From contig NZ_ASJB01000093.1 of assembly GCF_000478275.1 (NCBI RefSeq), forward strand, positions 62,001-126,000: DNA of 64,000 bases, in the 5' to 3' direction. The notes beneath the pieces were generated by a model. It was given only the letters and a program-made list of their open reading frames with translations, had not been told where the DNA came from and did not search any database. This DNA comes from Amycolatopsis orientalis DSM 40040 = KCTC 9412 (GTDB lineage: Bacteria > Actinomycetota > Actinomycetes > Mycobacteriales > Pseudonocardiaceae). Position 1 is the stretch's first letter, and each line of letters starts with the position of its first letter. This document shows, piece by piece, positions 16,914-25,316 of the stretch. Both the position numbers and the translations under genes were made by a program.

Positions 16914-16935
16914 GTTCACGTCAGGTTCACTCTGG
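16914..16935 (+). promoter_or_regulatory. PHO box upstream of phoU
   Basis: Two adjacent 11-base direct repeats, GTTCACGTCAG and GTTCACTCTGG, match the actinomycete PhoP-binding direct-repeat unit (GTTCAC at an 11-nt period). They lie 40-61 bases before the phoU start, upstream of the likely -35 region, where an activator would sit. A TAGGGT -10 box at 16963-16968 is 6 nt from the ATG. Confidence 0.75.
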
Positions 16936-16974
16936 GATGCGGCTTTTGGCCCCTGTTGCCCGTAGGGTTGGGCC

Positions 16975-17637
16975 ATGCGTGAGGCTTACCATGTCGAACT
17001 CGAACAGCTCGCCGAGAACCTAGCGAGCATGTCGCTCCAGGTCGCCGACGCGATGGAGCGGGCGACCCGGGCGTTGCTCGAGGTCGATCTCGGACTCGCC
17101 GAGCAGGTGATCACCGACGACGCGAAGGTCGATGACGCGCGCGCCGAATGCGAGGAGCAGGCGTACGCGCTGCTGGCCCTGCAGGCACCCGTCGCGACCG
17201 ACCTGCGGACCGTCCTCGCCGCGATCCACGCGGCGGAAAGCCTGGAGCGGATGGGCGATCTGGCGCTGCACGTGGCCAAGGCCGCGCGCCGCCGTCACCC
17301 CGAGCCCGTGCTGCCCGAGGCCGTGCGAGGTGACTTCGCCAAGATGGGCGAGGTGGCCGTCAAGCTGGCCCGGCAGGCCGAGCAGGTCATCAAGTCCAAG
17401 GACGTCGAGGCCGCCCGCACGATCGAGTCGGACGACGACGAGGTCGACGAGATCCACAAGCACCTGTTCACGGTCATCATGGACCGGAACTGGGACCACG
17501 GCGTCGCCGCGGCCGTGGACGTCACCCTGCTGGGCCGCTTCTACGAGCGCTTCGCCGACCACGCCGTCTCCGTCGCCCGCCGGATGATCTTCGTGGTGAC
17601 CGGGAAGATGCCCGGCTACGGCCCCGACGAACTCTGA
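16975..17637 (+). CDS. phoU: Phosphate-signalling protein PhoU
   Basis: 220 residues forming the two three-helix PhoU repeats. The metal-binding-type motif ERMGDLALHVAKAARR is in repeat one, and RFYERFADHAVSVARRM in repeat two. PhoU restrains the Pst transporter and the PhoR/PhoP system when phosphate is plentiful. It is convergent with pstB across a 25-bp hairpin. A PHO box upstream predicts induction at low phosphate. The ATG lies 6 nt after TAGGGT, consistent with a leaderless start. Confidence 0.93.
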   Translation: MREAYHVELEQLAENLASMSLQVADAMERATRALLEVDLGLAEQVITDDAKVDDARAECEEQAYALLALQAPVATDLRTVLAAIHAAESLERMGDLALHVAKAARRRHPEPVLPEAVRGDFAKMGEVAVKLARQAEQVIKSKDVEAARTIESDDDEVDEIHKHLFTVIMDRNWDHGVAAAVDVTLLGRFYERFADHAVSVARRMIFVVTGKMPGYGPDEL

Positions 17638-17653
17638 TCCACCCGCGCACCAA

Positions 17654-17708
17654 GCGCGTGAAGGCCCCCTTCCCTCGGCTGAACCGAGGGAAGGGGGCCT
17701 TCACGCGC
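17654..17708. terminator. Bidirectional terminator between phoU and pstB
   Basis: A perfect 25-bp stem (17654-17678 with 17684-17708) encloses a CTGAA loop. The arm starts GCGCGTGAAGGCCCCC and carries the GAAGGCC core common to this genome's terminators. It serves two convergent genes. Confidence 0.9.
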
Positions 17709-17719
17709 GAGGGGGAGGC

Positions 17720-18496
17720 TCAGCCGAAGCGGCCCGAGATGTAGTCCTCGGTCGCCTTCTCGTCCGGGTTCGAGAAGATCTTCTCGGTGTCGTTCAGCTC
17801 CACCAGGCGACCCGGCTGGCCGACGCCCGCCAGGTTGAAGAACGCGGTCTGGTCCGAGACCCGCGCCGCCTGCTGCATGTTGTGGGTCACGATGACGATC
17901 GTGTACTCCTTCTTGAGCTCACCGATCAGGTCCTCGATGGCGAGCGTCGAGATCGGGTCGAGCGCGGAGCACGGTTCGTCCATCAGCAGCACGTCGGGCC
18001 GCACGGCGATCGCCCGCGCGATGCAGAGCCGTTGCTGCTGACCACCGGAGAGACCGCCGCCCGGCCGGTTCAGCCGGTCCTTGACCTCGTTCCACAGGTT
18101 CGCGCCGCGCAGCGCGCGCTCGGCGACCTCGTCGAGTTCCTTCTTGCCCTTGGTGCCGCCCAGGCGCAGACCCGCCACGACGTTGTCCCGGATGGACATC
18201 GTCGGGAACGGGTTGGGCCGCTGGAAGACCATGCCGATCGTGCGGCGGACCTGCACCGGGTCGACCCCGGCGCCGTAGATGTCCTCGCCGTCGAGCAGCA
18301 CCTCGCCCTCGACGCGGGCGCCGGGGATGACCTCGTGCATGCGGTTCAGCGTGCGCAGCACCGTCGACTTGCCGCAGCCCGACGGGCCGATGAAGGCGGT
18401 GACGTTCCGCGGCGGCACCGAGAGGGTGACGCCGTCCACGGCGTGGAACTTGCCGTAGTAGATGTCCACGTCCTTGACGTCGATTCGTTTGGCCAT
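17720..18496 (-). CDS. pstB: Phosphate ABC transporter ATP-binding protein
   Basis: 258 residues with complete ABC motifs: Walker A GPSGCGKST, Q-loop VFQRPNPFP, signature LSGGQQQR, Walker B VLLMDEPCSALDP and switch histidine VTHNMQQ. The PstB-specific C-terminus reads KATEDYISGRFG. It powers high-affinity phosphate uptake with PstS, PstC and PstA. ATG 18496 begins MAKRIDVKDVDIYYG. It is last in the pstSCAB operon, 10 bases after pstA. Confidence 0.95.
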   Translation of the reverse strand: MAKRIDVKDVDIYYGKFHAVDGVTLSVPPRNVTAFIGPSGCGKSTVLRTLNRMHEVIPGARVEGEVLLDGEDIYGAGVDPVQVRRTIGMVFQRPNPFPTMSIRDNVVAGLRLGGTKGKKELDEVAERALRGANLWNEVKDRLNRPGGGLSGGQQQRLCIARAIAVRPDVLLMDEPCSALDPISTLAIEDLIGELKKEYTIVIVTHNMQQAARVSDQTAFFNLAGVGQPGRLVELNDTEKIFSNPDEKATEDYISGRFG

Positions 18497-18506
18497 CTCA
18501 AACAGC

Positions 18507-19424
18507 TCACTTCTTCTTCGGGGCGACAAGACGGGCAAAGAGCATGGCGAGGAGGTTCACGATCGCGATGATCAGCACCAGGGTGAGCGCGGCACCCCAG
18601 ATCCGGTCGAAGGCGACGGTCCCCTCGTTGAACGGGTTGCTGACCCGTTCGTTGTTCATCAGGAGCGGCAGAGCGGCCTGCTCACCACCGAAGATGTCCC
18701 AGTTCACGTAGGCCGAGTAGCCCACGAGGACCAGCAGCGGCGCGGTCTCGCCCATGACCCGGGCGAGCGCCATCATCACGCCGCCGACGATGCCGGACAG
18801 CGCGGTCGGCAGGACGATCTTCATGATCGTCTTCCACTTCGGCACGCCGAGCGCGTACGAGGCTTCGCGCAGGTCGTCCGGAACGATCCGCAGCATCTCC
18901 TCCGACGAGCGGACCACCACCGGGATCATCAGCAGCACCAAGGCCAGCGACACCGCGAAACCACTGCGGGGCAGGCCGAGCGTGGTGATCCACAGCGCGT
19001 AGATGAACAGCGCCGCGACGATCGAGGGGACACCGGAAAGGATGTCGACCATGAACGTCGTGGTCTTCGCGAGCTTGCCGCGGCCGTACTCGACCAGGTA
19101 GATCGCGACCAGCAGGCCGATCGGCACGGCGATGATCGCACACACCAGGCCCTGCAGCACCGAGCCGATGACCGCGTGCAGCACGCCGCCGCCGACCTCG
19201 TCCGACAGCACCGAGCCGAAGTCCTCGGTCCACCAGTTGCTGTAGGGGATCCGCTTGACGCCGTTGATGACGACCGTGGCGAGCAGCCACACCAGCGGGA
19301 CGACGGCGATCAGGAACGACAGCCAGATCAGGATCGTCGCGAGCCAGTTCTTGCTCTTCCTCGCCAGGCTGACCTGCTGGAAAGCCGGGGTGAGGGCCGG
19401 GGTCTTTTCGAGCGTGGTGGACAT
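18507..19424 (-). CDS. pstA: Phosphate ABC transporter permease PstA
   Basis: 305 residues, six predicted membrane helices with the binding-protein-dependent permease loop (EASYALGVPKWKTIMKIVLPTA, which contacts PstB). The acidic EEMLRIVPDDLREA just before it is typical of PstA. It forms the membrane channel with PstC. It starts 2 bases after the pstC stop and is followed by pstB after 10 bases, so all are one transcript. Confidence 0.95.
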   Translation of the reverse strand: MSTTLEKTPALTPAFQQVSLARKSKNWLATILIWLSFLIAVVPLVWLLATVVINGVKRIPYSNWWTEDFGSVLSDEVGGGVLHAVIGSVLQGLVCAIIAVPIGLLVAIYLVEYGRGKLAKTTTFMVDILSGVPSIVAALFIYALWITTLGLPRSGFAVSLALVLLMIPVVVRSSEEMLRIVPDDLREASYALGVPKWKTIMKIVLPTALSGIVGGVMMALARVMGETAPLLVLVGYSAYVNWDIFGGEQAALPLLMNNERVSNPFNEGTVAFDRIWGAALTLVLIIAIVNLLAMLFARLVAPKKK

Positions 19425-19426
19425 GC

Positions 19427-20500
19427 TCAGTCCCCCTTCTTGGCGATGATGGATCGCGCGAGGAAGTTGACCACGAAGGTCAGCAGGAACAGCACGAGGC
19501 CGGCCGCGATGTACGCGCCCGCCGAGATCTCGTTGTTGAGTTCCGCGTAGTCCGCGGCGATCTTCGAGGCGAAGGTGGCGCCGCCGTCGAAGAGGCTCCA
19601 GGTGAACTCACGGCCCACCGCGCCGGTCAGGATGATCGCGAGCGCGATCGTCTCGCCGAGCGCGCGGCCGAGGCCCAGCATCGAAGCGCCGATGTAGCCT
19701 GCCTTGCCGAACGGCAGGACGGTGGTGCGGATGACCTCCCAGCGGGTGGCGCCCAGCGCCAGCGCGCCTTCGATCTGCGGGGTCGGGGTCCGCTCGAACA
19801 CCTCGCGGGAGAGCGAGGTGATGATCGGCAGGATCATCACGGCGAGCACGATGCCCGCGGTGAAGATCGTGCCGCGCATGTCCGGCGAGACGTTGCCCGC
19901 CGCGAAGATCGGGACCCACGAAAAGGTGTCGTTGACCCACTGCGAGAAGGGCTCGATCGTCGGCGCGAAGACCATCAGGCCCCAGAGGCCGTAGATGATC
20001 GAGGGGACCGCGGCGAGCAGGTCGATCACGTAGGCGAACGGCCGCGCCAGCCGCTTCGGCGCGTAGTGGGTGAGGAAGAGGGCGATCCCGAGCGAGATCG
20101 GCATCGCGATGATCAGCGCCAGCAGCGCGGAGTAGATCGTGACCAGCAGCAGGCCCATGATGCCGAACCGCATGTCACCGGGGTCGGTCTGCCAGACCTG
20201 GCTGGTCAGGAAGCTGACGTTGTCCGCCTGCAGCGCCGGGACGGCCCGCACCAGCAGGAACAGCCCGATCAGGCCGATCAGCGCGACGACGAGGACGCCG
20301 GCGCCGGTGGTCAGGAACTGGAAGATGCGGTCACCGGGCCGCACCGTCCTGGACTTGGGATTCGCGAGGGGCACCGAGGACTCCTCGGGCGGTGACGCGG
20401 CGGATTGCGGCGAAATCGGGTCCTCCGGGACGGTCTCGCGGACGGCAGAACGCCCACCGGGGTCGCCGGTGGGCGTTCTGGTCGAAGACGAATCGCTCAT
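19427..20500 (-). CDS. pstC: Phosphate ABC transporter permease PstC
   Basis: 357 residues. A hydrophilic N-terminal region of about 65 residues, rich in Ser and Pro, precedes six membrane helices. The permease loop is GALALGATRWEVIRTTVLPFGKAG. It pairs with PstA. The coding start contains a perfect 14-bp hairpin (20447-20479), so either the leader is structured or the true start is further in (for example near VPLANPKSRT). It lies 55 bases downstream of pstS. Confidence 0.93.
   Translation of the reverse strand: MSDSSSTRTPTGDPGGRSAVRETVPEDPISPQSAASPPEESSVPLANPKSRTVRPGDRIFQFLTTGAGVLVVALIGLIGLFLLVRAVPALQADNVSFLTSQVWQTDPGDMRFGIMGLLLVTIYSALLALIIAMPISLGIALFLTHYAPKRLARPFAYVIDLLAAVPSIIYGLWGLMVFAPTIEPFSQWVNDTFSWVPIFAAGNVSPDMRGTIFTAGIVLAVMILPIITSLSREVFERTPTPQIEGALALGATRWEVIRTTVLPFGKAGYIGASMLGLGRALGETIALAIILTGAVGREFTWSLFDGGATFASKIAADYAELNNEISAGAYIAAGLVLFLLTFVVNFLARSIIAKKGD
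20447..20479. promoter_or_regulatory. Hairpin at the pstS-pstC junction
   Basis: AGAACGCCCACCGG (20447-20460) pairs exactly with 20466-20479 in the first codons of pstC. There is no U-run. A stem here could stop or stabilise the pstS message, giving more binding protein than permease, as often seen for pst operons. Confidence 0.5.
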
Positions 20501-20555
20501 CGACTACTTCTGTCCAGCCTGTCTTTACTCGTCAACCTGGGGGTTGGCAACAGGG

Positions 20556-21683
20556 TCAGGCGATGGCCTTGACAGCGGTCAGCACCTTGTCCTGCAGGCT
20601 CTGCGGGATCGGCACGTACCCCTTGTCCGCGAGCGGCTTCTGGCCGTCCGTGGCGGCGACGGTCAGGAAGGCCTTGACGGCCTTGGCGACCTCGGCGTCG
20701 GCGTACTTCGAGCAGACGATCTCGTAGGTGGCGAGCAGCACCGGGTACGCACCCGCGACGTTGCTGGAGTAGATCGAGTCCAGGTCCAGCGCGAGGTCGT
20801 TGGTGCCCTCCTTCTTGAACTTCGCCGCGTCGAGGGCCTTGGCGACGTTCGCCGCGGTCAGCTCGACACCGCCGGAGCCGCTGTCGATCAGGGCCGACTT
20901 GACGCCGTCCTTCGCGAAGGAAGCCTCGACGTAGGTGATCGCGCCGTCGGTGGACTTCACCGCGTTGGCGACACCGTTGGACTTCTCGGCGCCGTTGCCG
21001 ACACCGCCGTTGAACTTCTTGCCGTCACCCTGGGTCCAGGCGCCCTTGGACGCGACCTTCAGGTACTTCTGGAAGTTGTCGGTGGTGCCCGACTCGTCGG
21101 TGCGGGAGATGACCTGGATGGCCTTGTCGGGCAGGTTGACGCTCTCGTTGCCCTTGACCGCCTTGATGGCCGGGTCGTTCCACTTGGTGATGCCACCGTT
21201 GAAGATCTTGGCGGTGACCTCGGGGGTGAGGGTCAGCTTGTCGACACCCTCGACCTTGTAGGCGATCGCGACCGGGCCGATCACGAGCGGCAGGTTCCAC
21301 GCGTCGCTGGCGCAACGGGCCTTCGCCTTTTCGGCCTCTTCGCCGTCCTTGAGCGGCGAGTCGGAACCGGCGAAGTCGACCTGGTTGCCGTTGAACTGCT
21401 TGACGCCGGCGCCCGAGCCGCTCGGGTTGTAGTTCACCTTCTGGCCGGAGCACTTGGCGGCGTACTGCTGCACGAAGATGTCGATCGCGGTCTTCTGCGC
21501 GGACGAACCCTCGGCCGAAAGCGGGCTCTTGCCACCGCATTCGACACCGGCCGTGCCGCTGGGCGCGGCCGCGGCACCCGTGCCTTCGGTCTTCGTCGCC
21601 GCCGGGTCGGATCCACAGGCGCCGAGCACGAGGGCGGCGCTAGCCACGATGCCGATCGCGCCCGCGGGCCGCATGATCTTCAC
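20556..21683 (-). CDS. pstS: Phosphate-binding lipoprotein PstS
   Basis: 375 residues. A lipoprotein signal ends in the lipobox LVLGAC (Cys about 22), followed by a Thr/Ala-rich linker and a type II periplasmic-binding fold. Phosphate-binding segments are visible: GKSPLSAEGSSAQ, YNPSGSGAG, FAGSDSPL and SRTDESGTTDNF. It captures phosphate outside the membrane for PstCAB. GTG 21683 has GGAGG 7 nt upstream. A PHO box lies 99-120 bases before the start. Confidence 0.94.
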   Translation of the reverse strand: MKIMRPAGAIGIVASAALVLGACGSDPAATKTEGTGAAAAPSGTAGVECGGKSPLSAEGSSAQKTAIDIFVQQYAAKCSGQKVNYNPSGSGAGVKQFNGNQVDFAGSDSPLKDGEEAEKAKARCASDAWNLPLVIGPVAIAYKVEGVDKLTLTPEVTAKIFNGGITKWNDPAIKAVKGNESVNLPDKAIQVISRTDESGTTDNFQKYLKVASKGAWTQGDGKKFNGGVGNGAEKSNGVANAVKSTDGAITYVEASFAKDGVKSALIDSGSGGVELTAANVAKALDAAKFKKEGTNDLALDLDSIYSSNVAGAYPVLLATYEIVCSKYADAEVAKAVKAFLTVAATDGQKPLADKGYVPIPQSLQDKVLTAVKAIA

Positions 21684-21781
21684 TGCATTTCCTCCACTGG
21701 GAGACATTCGCCGGATCGGTGGAACGGGAACGTTCCTGCCGGACCCGGACATTAGGCACTCACAGTGGACAGGTGGCCGTC

Positions 21782-21803
21782 AAAGGGTGAACGAAAGGTG
21801 AAC
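21782..21803 (-). promoter_or_regulatory. PHO box upstream of pstS
   Basis: On the coding strand of pstS two abutting 11-mers, GTTCACCTTTC and GTTCACCCTTT, fit the PhoP direct-repeat consensus. The spacing matches the phoU box at 16914, so both halves of this locus should respond together to phosphate limitation. Confidence 0.8.
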
Positions 21804-21912
21804 AAGGCGCCCGATGTGAGCAGCGCGACTACTCCGAAAGGGGACCGTGTCCCGCGCGTGACCTGCGCGTTTGCTCTCCGTGACCGGTCAAGGACCAGAC
21901 GTGGGAACCCGA

Positions 21913-22788
21913 TTACCGAGCGTATTGAACGTCGACCTCGTACCGGGTGAAGCCGAGCTTCGAATAAACGGCGAGCGCGGGGGCGTTGTCGCCCTCGACG
22001 TACAAGATCACCTGACCCAATCCGCGATCACGGAGATACCGCAGTCCGGCGAGGGTGAGCACCTTTCCGAGGCCGCCGCCCTGAGCGTCCGGATCGATGC
22101 CGACGACGTAGACCTCGCCGGCGGGCTCGCCTCCGAAACGACCGGGCACCGCTTCGTGGACCTTCGTCCAGTGGAAGCCGATGACCTCGCCATCCCGCTC
22201 CGCGAGGAAGAAGCCTCCCACGTCGAACCAGGCTTCGGTCTCGGTCGCGCGGACCTCGTCGGCGGTGAGGGCGCCCTGTTCGGGATGCCAGTCGAAGGCG
22301 CGCGCGTTGACGCGGACCATCGCCTCCTCGTCCTGACCGGGGACGAACGTGCGCAGTGTGATCCCCTCGCCGGTCACGGGTTCCGGCCAGTCCGCGGCCT
22401 CGACGTCGGCGTGCAGGATCAGCAGTTCGCGAGCGCGCTGGAAACCTTCGGTCCCGGCGAGATGGACGGCGGCGGGGTGATCGCCGTGCGCCCATACGCG
22501 CAGCGGCTTCCCCTCGGCCCGCTCCACGAGTGCCTTGACGAGGGTCCTGCCGTGTCCGGAGCGACGGCGCGCGGGATGGACGAACAGTTCGGCGACCTGG
22601 TTGCCGTGCGAATCGCCTTCGGTGTCCAGGTGCGCGTACGCGACCAGCTCGCCTTCGAGGCGGCCCAGCAGATGCAGGCCACCGGCGAAACCGGTGTCCT
22701 CGGGCTTGCCGTCGGCCTCGCGCACGGCGAGGAGGAAGCGGCGGATCTCCTCCGTGTCCGGTTCACCGGTCCACACCAGATCGAGCAT
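21913..22788 (-). CDS. mshD: Mycothiol synthase
   Basis: 291 residues built of two GNAT domains, as in MshD, which acetylates Cys-GlcN-Ins with acetyl-CoA in the last step of mycothiol synthesis. The acetyl-CoA loop is visible in VHPARRRSGHGRTLV (degenerate first domain) and VDPDAQGGGLG-type IDPDAQGGGLGKVL (active C-terminal domain). The C-terminus LYVEGDNAPALAVYSKLGF is typical. The ATG lies 7 nt after TACTGT on the coding strand, suggesting a leaderless mRNA. It is downstream of glnR on the same strand. Confidence 0.93.
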   Translation of the reverse strand: MLDLVWTGEPDTEEIRRFLLAVREADGKPEDTGFAGGLHLLGRLEGELVAYAHLDTEGDSHGNQVAELFVHPARRRSGHGRTLVKALVERAEGKPLRVWAHGDHPAAVHLAGTEGFQRARELLILHADVEAADWPEPVTGEGITLRTFVPGQDEEAMVRVNARAFDWHPEQGALTADEVRATETEAWFDVGGFFLAERDGEVIGFHWTKVHEAVPGRFGGEPAGEVYVVGIDPDAQGGGLGKVLTLAGLRYLRDRGLGQVILYVEGDNAPALAVYSKLGFTRYEVDVQYAR

Positions 22789-22855
22789 GAAACCGACAGT
22801 ACCCGGGAACCCTGCTCCCGCCCGGACGTCTTGTCAGAGGAGAAGAGGAAGGAAT

Positions 22856-23608
22856 TCAGTGCGCGGAAAGCTCGCTCGACTCGTAGACGCTCGCGTCCGG
22901 GGCGATGGCCTGGTGCTTGGCCGCCGAACCCTTGGCGGGCCGCTCGAACTTGTAGCCGACGTTGCGCACGGTCCCGATCATCTGCTCGTGCTCCGGGCCC
23001 AGCTTCGCGCGCAGGCGCCGCACGTGGACGTCGACCGTGCGGGTGCCGCCGAAGAAGTCGTAACCCCAGACCTCCTGCAGCAGCTGGGCGCGGGTGAACA
23101 CCCGGCCGGCGTGCTGCGCGAGGTACTTGAGGAGTTCGAACTCCTTGTAGGTGAGTTCGAGGGTGCGCTTGCGGAGCTTCGCGGTGTACGTCGCTTCGTC
23201 GATGACCAGCTCGCCGACCCGGAGTTCGGCGTCGACCTGGGCGGCGCCGCCGTCGCGGGTGGTGACCAGCCGCAGCCGGGCGTCGACCTCGGCGGGACCG
23301 GCCGTCGGGAGCAGGATGTCGTCGGTGCGCCATTCCGCGCTGACCGCGACCAGGCCGCCTTCGCCGACGACGGCGATGATCGGCGTGGAGGCTTCGTCCT
23401 CACCGGCGCCCTTGAGCAGACGGCAGAGGCTCTTCGCGGAGGCGAGATCGCTGCGGGCGTCGAGGACGATGACGTCGCGGTGGCCCGCGTCGAGCAGCGC
23501 GGTCACTTCCGGCGGGCGGACGCGTACGGTGTGGGGCAGCAGATCCAGGGCGGGCAGTACCGAAGTGGCGTCTGCTTCCGCGGTCAGTACCAGAAGGTCC
23601 AGGCTCAT
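22856..23608 (-). CDS. glnR: GlnR-type OmpR-family orphan response regulator
   Basis: 250 residues. An atypical receiver domain (about 1-115, retaining Asp in VIVLDARSD but lacking the usual acidic pocket) is followed by a winged helix with the near-invariant LTYKEFELLKYLAQHAGRV and the recognition region GTRTVDVHVRRLRAKLG. This matches GlnR, the nitrogen regulator of actinomycetes (glnA, amtB, nitrate genes), rather than a PhoP/MtrA type. No histidine kinase gene is adjacent, in keeping with GlnR being an orphan. Position next to mshD is conserved. Confidence 0.9.
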   Translation of the reverse strand: MSLDLLVLTAEADATSVLPALDLLPHTVRVRPPEVTALLDAGHRDVIVLDARSDLASAKSLCRLLKGAGEDEASTPIIAVVGEGGLVAVSAEWRTDDILLPTAGPAEVDARLRLVTTRDGGAAQVDAELRVGELVIDEATYTAKLRKRTLELTYKEFELLKYLAQHAGRVFTRAQLLQEVWGYDFFGGTRTVDVHVRRLRAKLGPEHEQMIGTVRNVGYKFERPAKGSAAKHQAIAPDASVYESSELSAH

Positions 23609-23751
23609 CGCCGCACCGCCCTTACTCGTAGTCGCCTCGAACGTGGCTACAGCCGGTGCTTAGTGAGAATAGCGGGTGAACAGCCGGACACCTACCCCGT
23701 GCTGGATCGATCACACCTGCACAAAGAACAACCCGAAGGAGATTCGACGCG

Positions 23752-24645
23752 ATGGTGAGCAGGCCCGTGGCGCAGGACGACCGACCGTCCCCCGGCCGGT
23801 CCGCCAAGCGACCGAGGCGCCGTGGCCGGGGCTGGCTGATCGCCCTCGTGGTGCTGGTGGTGCTGCTGGTCGGGGCCGATTTCGGGGCGGCGGCCTTCGC
23901 CGAGCACACGATCTCCCAGAAGGCCCGCGAGCAGTTGAACCTGACCAACGATCCGGCGGTCACGGTGCACGGTTTCCCGTTCCTGACCCAAGCCCTTTCG
24001 GGTGACTACAGTCACATCACCATCAACGCCCAGGGCGTCGCCGTCCCGCCGAAGTTGCGTGACGTGGACTTCAACGCGGAGATGAGCGACGTCACGGCGC
24101 CGCTCTCGGACCTGACGTCCGGCAACACGAAGTCGATCGTCATCGGCACGCTCAAGGGCGAAGTGACCGTCAAGGCGTCCGACATCGCGAAGCAGGCTCC
24201 GCTGGACAAGATCGAGAACCTCAAGATCGAGCCGGTCACCGAGGACTACGTCCGCAACGGCGAGAACGGCCAGGGCGAGACGACGCCGCCCACCACCAAC
24301 GCGCAGGGCGAACCGATCGACAGCTCCAGCGCGGGCATCCGGCTGTCGGGCAACGTGCAGATCGCCGGGCAGAAGGTGGAGATCTTCTGCTTCGCCATGA
24401 TCGAACTGAACGGCCAGAAGATCAGCATCGAGCCGAAGCGGCTGCAGTTCGGGAATGACAAGGAGACCACCGTCGTTCCCCAAGCAGTACAGGACGCGCT
24501 GCTGCCGAACTTCAACGCGACCATCGACACCGGCGCGCTGCCGTTCTCGGTGACCCCGACGTCGGTGCGCGTGAACAGCGGCTCGGTGACCATCAAGGGC
24601 GAGGGCAAGAACGTCGCCTTCAGCGGAGCGAAGCCACGAGGTTGA
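23752..24645 (+). CDS. lmeA: LmeA-like phospholipid-binding protein (DUF2993)
   Basis: 297 residues. A basic start and one membrane anchor (WLIALVVLVVLLVGADFGAAAF, about 29-50) precede a DUF2993 domain with the telling VHGFPFLTQALSGDYSHI motif. LmeA in mycobacteria (Rv0817c family) is a periplasmic phospholipid-binding protein needed for mannan/lipomannan elongation. AAGGAG precedes the ATG. It is followed 22 bases later by a thioredoxin-like gene, the same order as in mycobacteria. Confidence 0.85.
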   Translation: MVSRPVAQDDRPSPGRSAKRPRRRGRGWLIALVVLVVLLVGADFGAAAFAEHTISQKAREQLNLTNDPAVTVHGFPFLTQALSGDYSHITINAQGVAVPPKLRDVDFNAEMSDVTAPLSDLTSGNTKSIVIGTLKGEVTVKASDIAKQAPLDKIENLKIEPVTEDYVRNGENGQGETTPPTTNAQGEPIDSSSAGIRLSGNVQIAGQKVEIFCFAMIELNGQKISIEPKRLQFGNDKETTVVPQAVQDALLPNFNATIDTGALPFSVTPTSVRVNSGSVTIKGEGKNVAFSGAKPRG

Positions 24646-24667
24646 TCGACACAGGGGTGATCTCGAA

Positions 24668-25087
24668 GTGACCGGAGTGTGGGTGCTGCTGGGCGTACTG
24701 GCGCTCGGCGGAGTGGCCGGCGCGCTGCTGCGGGCGCGCAACGGCCGGATCCGCGCGGCGAAGCCCAGCGCCCCCGCACTGCCCGGCCGCGTCTCGGGCG
24801 CCCTCGCTCCCGAGGGCGTCACCCTCGTCCAGATCTCGACCACCTTCTGCGCGCCCTGCCGCCACACCCGCGTGATCCTGTCGGCCCTCGCGGACAAGAC
24901 CGACGGGCTGACCCACGTCGATCTCGACGTCACCGAGACCCCCGAAGTCGCCAAGGCGCTTTCGATATTGCGGACTCCGACGACGCTGGCCTTGACACCG
25001 GACGGCCGGGAGGTCTTCCGTGTCGGCGGCGTTCCCCGAGGTCAGGAGCTTCTCGAAGCCCTGAAGCCCCATCTGGCGAACGCCTGA
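24668..25087 (+). CDS. Membrane-anchored thioredoxin-family protein
   Basis: 139 residues. One N-terminal membrane segment (VWVLLGVLALGGVAGALL, 4-21) and then a thioredoxin fold with redox pair Cys61-Cys64 in TTFCAPCRHTR and cis-Pro in ILRTPTTLAL. The active-site sequence CAPC differs from classical CGPC. It corresponds in position to mycobacterial ThiX (Rv0816c). It probably handles thiol exchange at the membrane near the sulfur-transfer enzymes that follow. The start is GTG. Confidence 0.85.
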   Translation: MTGVWVLLGVLALGGVAGALLRARNGRIRAAKPSAPALPGRVSGALAPEGVTLVQISTTFCAPCRHTRVILSALADKTDGLTHVDLDVTETPEVAKALSILRTPTTLALTPDGREVFRVGGVPRGQELLEALKPHLANA

Positions 25088-25162
25088 TCCCGCTTTTTGG
25101 GAAGCGTCCCAAGGTGTGAACACGGTTCCCAACCTGAGGGAGCTCTGCGTACCCTCGTGCCC

Positions 25163-25249
25163 GTGAACAGGCTGCCCCGAACCTTGCTGACCCAGCGCCG
25201 CGCAGTGGATCTGTGCCGCGTTCGCAGCAGCCTGTGTCCGGCTCGCTGA
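25163..25249 (+). CDS. Cysteine-containing leader peptide of the sulfurtransferase operon
   Basis: 28-residue peptide with the core LLTQRRAVDLCRV and the end SSLCPAR. It has Cys at 18 and 25 and matches the (L)xxRRHVDLCR...SxxCP pattern of actinobacterial leader peptides in front of sulfur-metabolism operons. In mycobacteria leaderless Cys-rich uORFs upstream of the cysA2 operon attenuate expression according to Cys-tRNA supply. The GTG is 7 nt after TACCCT (25150-25155), predicting a leaderless start. The stop lies 67 bases before the DUF4395 gene. Confidence 0.75.
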   Translation: MNRLPRTLLTQRRAVDLCRVRSSLCPAR

Positions 25250-25268
25250 GCGCGTCTTCGCTGCTTGC

Positions 25269-25287
25269 GCGTGCCCTTCCGGCGCGC
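25269..25287 (+). promoter_or_regulatory. Putative attenuator hairpin
   Basis: GCGTGCC (25269-25275) can pair with GGCGCGC (25281-25287) with one G-U, around a CTTCC loop, followed by a pyrimidine tract. It starts 20 bases after the leader-peptide stop and ends before the AGGAGG of the next gene. Ribosome stalling at the leader's Cys codons could alter its formation. Confidence 0.45.
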
Positions 25288-25316
25288 ACTTCTTCCCTCT
25301 CATCGCAGGAGGATCC

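Noticed and set aside
25093..25133. TTGGGA...TCCCAA and TTCCCAA inverted repeats after the thioredoxin gene as a regulator site
   Set aside because: The pairing could equally be a weak terminator of the thioredoxin gene; no known regulator consensus fits, so I did not list it as a feature.
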